Source of the DNA: Chitinophagaceae bacterium UBA3961
GTDB taxonomy: Bacteria; Bacteroidota; Bacteroidia; Chitinophagales; Chitinophagaceae
NCBI GenBank assembly: GCA_002385265.1
Contig: DGDD01000035.1
Coordinates: 1-10,078 of the forward strand
Direction: 5' to 3'
DNA length: 10,078 bases
Of the stretch, positions 5,699 to 10,078 are shown piece by piece. The position numbers were made by a program, and so were the translations under genes. Positions within the stretch are counted from its first letter, which is position 1. Every line of letters starts with the position of its first letter. The notes beneath the pieces are model-generated. The model ran no database searches, had not been told where the DNA came from, and saw only the letters and a program-made list of their open reading frames with translations.

Positions 5699-6288
5699 TC
5701 GAGCCAACTACTCACCAAACTGCGATGCCTCTCTATGAGAGGGATGGTAATGGTGTCTATTTGCTCCAAACTCAAGCGGGTAGCTAGTTTCACAAACTGA
5801 ACTTCTTCTTTCTTCCAAGTCTCATCTAGTAAATCAAAGTAATTAGCAGCAGTTGTATCGTGTTGCCATTCAAAACCGTTGATGGATATGCGAAAATCAA
5901 GTTTTGCCAATTCCTCTATCGAGTTATCAAGCTTGTTAAGCAATCGCTGAGCAGGCAATCCTTTCAGGTGGTGAATTACATAAAAGCCCCTCCCCCACCA
6001 AAACAAGGTTCGGCTGGCAAAAACAGTTTCATTGGAAAAGAATCGAGGATAATCTAAAATCAGGTAAGGCAAATGCTCTAGCTGTTCTCCTTTGGAAATT
6101 TTGGGTCCGGTTTGAAAGGCTTCGGGAAACACCGATTGTAACGGCGCATACACCGGCTCCAAGGCGGAACAAAGCTCTCCCAACAACTGCCCCATCTTCT
6201 CCATTACCGCATGCTTTGTTAAAAGAATGGAAGCATTCTGCAGAAGCGTTGATTCCTCTTGTGAAAACTGTATTTTTGCACCGTTCAT
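5695..6288 (-). CDS. Hypothetical protein of unknown function (197 aa)
   Basis: I do not recognise a named family. The product is 197 aa, soluble and mostly helical by composition, with no signal peptide, membrane segment or cysteine cluster. The most distinctive part is about 70-110, with YLILDYPRFF followed by FASRTLFWWGRGFYVIHHL, rich in aromatics and likely the conserved core. I vaguely recall similar LDYPR...WWG proteins as uncharacterised conserved proteins in Bacteroidetes. Codon use looks like that of its neighbours, so recent transfer is not suggested. It is the only minus-strand gene right of 5000. It is convergent with the START-like gene (4-bp overlap of stops) and divergent from the LptF/G gene across only 28 bp, and its first codons contain that gene's promoter. 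No good promoter for the gene itself was found. Confidence 0.85.
   Translation of the reverse strand: MNGAKIQFSQEESTLLQNASILLTKHAVMEKMGQLLGELCSALEPVYAPLQSVFPEAFQTGPKISKGEQLEHLPYLILDYPRFFSNETVFASRTLFWWGRGFYVIHHLKGLPAQRLLNKLDNSIEELAKLDFRISINGFEWQHDTTAANYFDLLDETWKKEEVQFVKLATRLSLEQIDTITIPLIERHRSLVSSWLD
6248..6278 (+). promoter_or_regulatory. Promoter of the LptF/G-transporter-dipeptidase group
   Basis: GTTG (6248-6251), a 19-nt spacer and TATTTTTG (6271-6278) fit the Bacteroidetes consensus: the -7 box is perfect and TTG is present at -33. It lies inside the start of the divergent 197-aa gene. The predicted start near 6285 gives a leader of about 32 nt before the TTG start codon at 6317. Confidence 0.65.
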
Positions 6289-6316
6289 TTAATAAAGATA
6301 ATCAGCCCATAACCAA

Positions 6317-7759
6317 TTGTTTAAAAAACTTGACATACTAGTACTGCGTTCCTTTATTGGACCCTTTATTGCTACTTTCTTTCTAACCCTGTTCGTACTC
6401 ATTCTCCAGTTCTTCTGGTTATGGATCGACGATTATGTTGGAAAAGGAATTGACGCGGCTACTATTTTGCAATTGCTGTTGTACTTAAGTGCTACCCTTG
6501 TTCCGCTAGCCCTTCCATTGGCCATCTTGCTATCTTCTATTATGACCTTCGGAAACCTTGGCGAATCGTTTGAACTAGTAGCCATTAAAAGCGCCGGCAT
6601 TGGTTTGCTACGTTTTATGCGACCGCTGCTGGTAGTGTCTATTTTGCTCTCCGGTTTGGCTTTTCTTTTCAATAACAATGTGATCCCCATTGCCAACTTG
6701 AAAATGAAAACATTGCATACCGACTTGGTGAACAAGAAGCCTGCTTTTGATTTGAAAGAAGGACAGTTCTACAACAATATCCCTGGCTTCTCAATTAAAG
6801 TAGGAAAGAAAGAACAAGACTCCATACTGAAGCAGGTCATCATTTATGAATACACCGGTGGTCCGCAAGACAATATCATTATTGCCGACAATGGCATTAT
6901 GCGAGTAACCCCCGATCAACGCTTTCTTGAATTCAGTTTGCGCAATGGTTGGCGCTATCAAGAAAAAAGCGACGGAAATGTGAGCACTTCAGAGCTCACT
7001 CGTTTGGGCTTCAAAGAGTATAAAAAAGTATTGGATCTGACTTCGTTAACCTTGAACCGTACCAGTGACTCGGTTTTTAAGAACCGTTATGAGATGTTGA
7101 GCATTCGTCAATTGAATTATGCTATCGACTCTCTCAATAAATACAGTTTCAAATTCGAAAAGCGAAGTGTGAACGATTTGATCATTTACATGAGCTTCAT
7201 GAAATATTTAGACAGTGGCTGGGTAAACGTAAAAGCTCCGGCCGTGAAGGTGAAAAAATTCCGCGAATTGATTCCCGATAGTTCCAGAAACTTGGTTATT
7301 GATCAAGCTGTTTCTTACCTGAATTCGATACGGTCCACCATGGAATCTGCGAATTTCGAATACGAAGCCCGACAGAAAGACCTGCGTTTGTACTTGATTG
7401 AATGGCATGGAAAATTGACAATGTCCATTACCGTTATTGTACTCTTTTTAATTGGAGCACCCTTAGGCTCGATTGTTCGAAAAGGTGGATTGGGAACGCC
7501 GGTGGTATTTGCTGTCATCTTTTTCGTGATCTTTTTCCTCACCATGAACTTCGGGAAGAAGTTTGCGAAGGAAGATGTAATGAGTCCTTTTACAGGAATG
7601 TGGTTGCCAGTTTTTGTGTTGTTGCCTATTGGCCTCTTCCTTACCTACAAAGCATTAAACGACTCTCAATTGTTCAATAAAGATTTTTACGTAAAAACTC
7701 GATTGGCTTTGAATCGTTTCTTGAAGAGAAAAAAATCATCGGAAGCCGAGGCTTCATAA
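6317..7759 (+). CDS. LptF/LptG family LPS-export permease (YjgP/YjgQ)
   Basis: This inner-membrane permease belongs to the family that, with the LptB ATPase, extracts lipopolysaccharide and feeds it to the LptC-A-D bridge. Six membrane helices are visible at about 13-36, 52-76, 100-120, 367-386, 394-412 and 426-447, with a large periplasmic beta-jellyroll-like domain between the third and fourth. Residues 83-103 (ESFELVAIKSAGIGLLRFMRP) match the cytoplasmic coupling-helix region that contacts LptB, and FLIGAPLGSIVRKGG (377-391) is the usual fourth-helix end. At 480 aa it is over 100 residues longer than E. coli LptF or LptG. The surplus appears to lie at about 245-360, which is helical and charged. 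Whether it is LptF or LptG cannot be told here. The start is TTG at 6317: an in-frame stop lies 18 bp upstream, no ATG is near, and FKKLDILVLRSF is the family's normal N-terminus. The cation transporter gene follows after 10 bp. Confidence 0.92.
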   Translation: MFKKLDILVLRSFIGPFIATFFLTLFVLILQFFWLWIDDYVGKGIDAATILQLLLYLSATLVPLALPLAILLSSIMTFGNLGESFELVAIKSAGIGLLRFMRPLLVVSILLSGLAFLFNNNVIPIANLKMKTLHTDLVNKKPAFDLKEGQFYNNIPGFSIKVGKKEQDSILKQVIIYEYTGGPQDNIIIADNGIMRVTPDQRFLEFSLRNGWRYQEKSDGNVSTSELTRLGFKEYKKVLDLTSLTLNRTSDSVFKNRYEMLSIRQLNYAIDSLNKYSFKFEKRSVNDLIIYMSFMKYLDSGWVNVKAPAVKVKKFRELIPDSSRNLVIDQAVSYLNSIRSTMESANFEYEARQKDLRLYLIEWHGKLTMSITVIVLFLIGAPLGSIVRKGGLGTPVVFAVIFFVIFFLTMNFGKKFAKEDVMSPFTGMWLPVFVLLPIGLFLTYKALNDSQLFNKDFYVKTRLALNRFLKRKKSSEAEAS

Positions 7760-7769
7760 AAAGCTTGCA

Positions 7770-8768
7770 GTGACAGTTTCAAAAACGCAGTTAGAGAATC
7801 TCCGTGTACAACGTTGGGTGGTATTTATTGCCGTTGTCCTTTTCGCGCTTAAAATGACCGCTTATGTGATCACAGGATCTGTGGCCATTCTAACCGATGC
7901 GTTGGAAAGCACTGCCAATGTAATAGCCGGCTTTATTGGATGGTACAGTTTACATATTGCAGCAAAGCCAAGTGATACAGATCACCCTTATGGTCACGGA
8001 AAAGCAGAATTTTTATCCGCTGCTGTGGAAGGCACTTTGATCTTGATTGCAGGTGGGATGATCATCTACGAAAGCATTCTCAACTTCATACATCCGCACG
8101 AACTCAAACAACTCGATTGGGGTATTGCATTGGTGGCGGTTACGGCCATCATCAATTTTGTAGTAGGGAGTATCAGCATCAAAAAGGGAAAACAAAACAA
8201 CTCATTGGCGCTCATCGCAAGCGGAAAGCACTTACAAACCGATACCTACTCTACCATTGGATTGATCATTGGATTGGCCATCATTTACCTTAGTGGTATT
8301 GCTTGGGTAGACAGCATTGTTGCCCTGATCATGGCCCTAATCATTCTCTATACAGGCTATACCATTATCCGCGAATCCATTGCGGGCATTATGGACGAGG
8401 CCGATATTGAGCTTTTGGAAGAGATGGTCGCTTATTTAGACGCCAATAGAAAAGAAAAATGGATCGATCTTCATAATTTGAGAGTGATAAAATACGGTGG
8501 TCAATTGCACATCGATTGTCATTTAACCGTGCCCTGGTATTTGAATGTACACGAAGCACATCGAGAAATTGATCAATTGAGTGCCTTGATTCGGGAGAAA
8601 TTTGGCGACAGTCTTGAACTCTTTGTACATTCGGATGGTTGTTTGGATTTTAGTTGCAGCATTTGTTCTATCAAGGACTGCCAGGTAAGGCAGAAGCCTT
8701 TTGAGAAAACGGTGCATTGGAATAAAGAGAATATTTTATCGAATCAAAAACATAGAATTCCTCAATAA
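7770..8768 (+). CDS. Cation diffusion facilitator (CDF) family metal transporter
   Basis: CDF proteins are inner-membrane proton antiporters that expel divalent metals such as zinc, iron, manganese or cobalt. The 332-aa product has about six helices within 15-205 and a cytoplasmic metallochaperone-like domain (about 208-290). HxxxD of helix five is present (H154, D158), and HPYGHGK (72-78) is the conserved loop after helix two. Helix two reads TDALESTAN (42-50), so D43 has Ser, not Asp, four residues later. This differs from the DxxxD site of E. coli YiiP, so metal choice is uncertain. The tail carries four cysteines, C291, C296, C299 and C304 (Cx4Cx2Cx4C), a likely extra metal site. The start is taken as GTG at 7770, ten bases after the permease stop. 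The next in-frame ATG (codon 29) would remove part of helix one. Probably co-transcribed with its neighbours. Confidence 0.93.
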   Translation: MTVSKTQLENLRVQRWVVFIAVVLFALKMTAYVITGSVAILTDALESTANVIAGFIGWYSLHIAAKPSDTDHPYGHGKAEFLSAAVEGTLILIAGGMIIYESILNFIHPHELKQLDWGIALVAVTAIINFVVGSISIKKGKQNNSLALIASGKHLQTDTYSTIGLIIGLAIIYLSGIAWVDSIVALIMALIILYTGYTIIRESIAGIMDEADIELLEEMVAYLDANRKEKWIDLHNLRVIKYGGQLHIDCHLTVPWYLNVHEAHREIDQLSALIREKFGDSLELFVHSDGCLDFSCSICSIKDCQVRQKPFEKTVHWNKENILSNQKHRIPQ

Positions 8769-8784
8769 AATTAAATAGTAGTAT

Positions 8785-10078
8785 ATGCAAGTTTGGAAAG
8801 ATTATTTGGAGCAACACAAGGATCGTTTCTTGGAAGAATTGTTGGCGATGTTGCGCATTCCTAGCATCAGTGCGAGAGGTGAACACAAAGAAGACATGAA
8901 AACTTGTGCCATTGCAGTAAAAGATTCTTTGATTGCTGCCGGTGCCGATAAAGCAGTGATCTATGAAACTGCAGGTCATCCCATCGTATACGGAGAGAAG
9001 ATCATCGATCCCAGTTTACCTACTATTTTGGTATACGGTCACTACGATGTGCAACCCGCCGACCCGCTAGAACTATGGCACAGCGGCCCTTTTGAGCCGG
9101 TGATCAAAGACGGAAAAATTTACGCTCGTGGTGCTTGCGACGATAAAGGTCAATTCTACATGCATGTAAAAGCGTTGGAAACCATGGTGAAAACAAACAC
9201 ATTGAATACCAATGTGAAGTTTTGTATTGAAGGAGAAGAAGAAATTGGCTCGCCCAACTTGGCCACATTCGTAAAAGAGCATAAAGAGTTGTTGAAGGCT
9301 GATGTTATCCTGATCAGCGATACAGCCATGATCAGCATGGAGCATCCGTCAATTGATATTGGTGTACGCGGATTGAGTTATATAGAAGTAGAAGTAACAG
9401 GTCCTAACCGCGATTTACACAGTGGCGTATACGGTGGTGCTGTGGCGAATCCCATTACTATTTTGGCGAAGATGATCGCTTCATGTCACGATGAAAACAA
9501 TCACATTACCATTCCCGGATTTTACGATGATGTAGTAGAAAGCACACCGGCTGAAAGAGAGAAAATGGCGCAAGCGCCTTACGATGAAAATGAATTCAAG
9601 GCCGATTTAGGCGTTTCTGCATTGTGGGGAGAGAAAGGATATACAACGAATGAAAGAACCGGTATTCGTCCAACTTTAGAATTGAACGGTATTTGGGGAG
9701 GTTACACGGGTGAAGGCGCAAAAACAGTATTACCATCAAAAGCATATGCGAAAATTTCGGCGCGATTGGTACCAAATCAATCGAGCACGGTGATTACAGA
9801 GAAGTTATTGAATTATTTCAAGAGCATTGCTCCGGCGGGTGTAACGGTGAAAGCCGAAGAGCACCATGGTGGTGAGCCTTATATGACGCCAATTGATTCC
9901 AATGCATATAAAGCTGCTGCGGAAGCCATCAAAGCTACTTTTGGCAAAGATCCGATTCCGGTAAGAGGCGGTGGAAGCATTCCTATTTGTGCTTTGTTTG
10001 AAAAAGAATTGGGACTAAAAATTGTGTTCATGGGATTTGGATTGGATTCAGATAACCTGCACTCACCCAATGAGAAAG
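8785..10078 (+). CDS. M20 family dipeptidase (partial, 3' end outside window)
   Basis: This cytosolic zinc metallopeptidase cleaves dipeptides or small peptides (M20, carnosinase/PepV-like dipeptidase branch). The frame is open from ATG at 8785 to the window edge, 431 codons. The metal-site residues are all present: H86 and the catalytic-support D88 in GHYDVQP, bridging D119 in ARGACDDKG, the general base E152 and ligand E153 in EGEEEIGS, D179 in ISD, and H426 in DNLHSPNE. The dimerisation (lid) domain spans about 193-330, with DLHSG at 210-214 contributing its conserved histidine. Family members are usually about 450-465 aa, so only some 20-35 residues are missing. The gene lies 16 bp after the transporter gene and probably shares its transcript. 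The link to metal transport is positional only. The substrate cannot be told from sequence. Confidence 0.95.
   Translation, partial: MQVWKDYLEQHKDRFLEELLAMLRIPSISARGEHKEDMKTCAIAVKDSLIAAGADKAVIYETAGHPIVYGEKIIDPSLPTILVYGHYDVQPADPLELWHSGPFEPVIKDGKIYARGACDDKGQFYMHVKALETMVKTNTLNTNVKFCIEGEEEIGSPNLATFVKEHKELLKADVILISDTAMISMEHPSIDIGVRGLSYIEVEVTGPNRDLHSGVYGGAVANPITILAKMIASCHDENNHITIPGFYDDVVESTPAEREKMAQAPYDENEFKADLGVSALWGEKGYTTNERTGIRPTLELNGIWGGYTGEGAKTVLPSKAYAKISARLVPNQSSTVITEKLLNYFKSIAPAGVTVKAEEHHGGEPYMTPIDSNAYKAAAEAIKATFGKDPIPVRGGGSIPICALFEKELGLKIVFMGFGLDSDNLHSPNEK

Noticed and set aside
8769..8784. Separate promoter for the dipeptidase gene
   Set aside because: The 16-bp gap is too short and holds no consensus box, so co-transcription with the upstream transporter is simpler.
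9073..9345. Minus-strand open frames inside the M20 dipeptidase (also 9879-10070)
   Set aside because: They are shadows of a gene with complete catalytic motifs on the plus strand.

Overview
The window looks like a housekeeping stretch of a Bacteroidetes (Bacteroidota) chromosome, most likely near the Chitinophagaceae. Four lines of evidence point there. The primary sigma factor is short (about 290 aa, no region 1.1) and opens with the N-terminus typical of that phylum. Several promoters fit the Bacteroidetes pattern TTTG-N18/19-TAnnTTTG. S16 carries a long C-terminal tail. The START-like and LptF/G-type proteins are of Bacteroidetes type. Family-level placement is inference from protein style only.

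Layout. Positions 1-298 are non-coding and hold two diverged copies of a roughly 130-145 bp repeat. From 299 to 4977 every gene is on the minus strand, so transcription order is rpoD (sigma 70), ffh (signal recognition particle GTPase), rpsP (S16), rimM (30S maturation) and dinB (translesion polymerase IV). Terminators or strong hairpins separate rpoD/ffh, rpsP/rimM and rimM/dinB. Positions 4978-5317 are a 340 bp divergent intergenic region with a cluster of near-consensus DnaA boxes next to an AT-rich stretch. From 5318 rightward the genes are mainly on the plus strand: a START-like protein, then (minus strand) an unrecognised 197-aa protein, then a tight plus-strand group of an LptF/LptG-type LPS-export permease, a cation diffusion facilitator and an M20 dipeptidase cut by the window end.

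How the genes fit together. The left block is the core expression machinery: transcription (RpoD), co-translational membrane targeting (Ffh), and ribosome small-subunit assembly (S16 and its partner factor RimM). DinB follows where many bacteria have trmD. The right block is envelope and transport related: LPS transport, metal efflux and peptide turnover.

I found no phage, insertion sequence, CRISPR array, defence island, tRNA or rRNA. The points most worth a second look are the possible replication origin between the diverging gene blocks, a terminator-like hairpin in the likely ffh leader, a nested palindrome directly after rimM, and a four-cysteine tail on the cation transporter. Nothing here is clearly a new multi-gene system.
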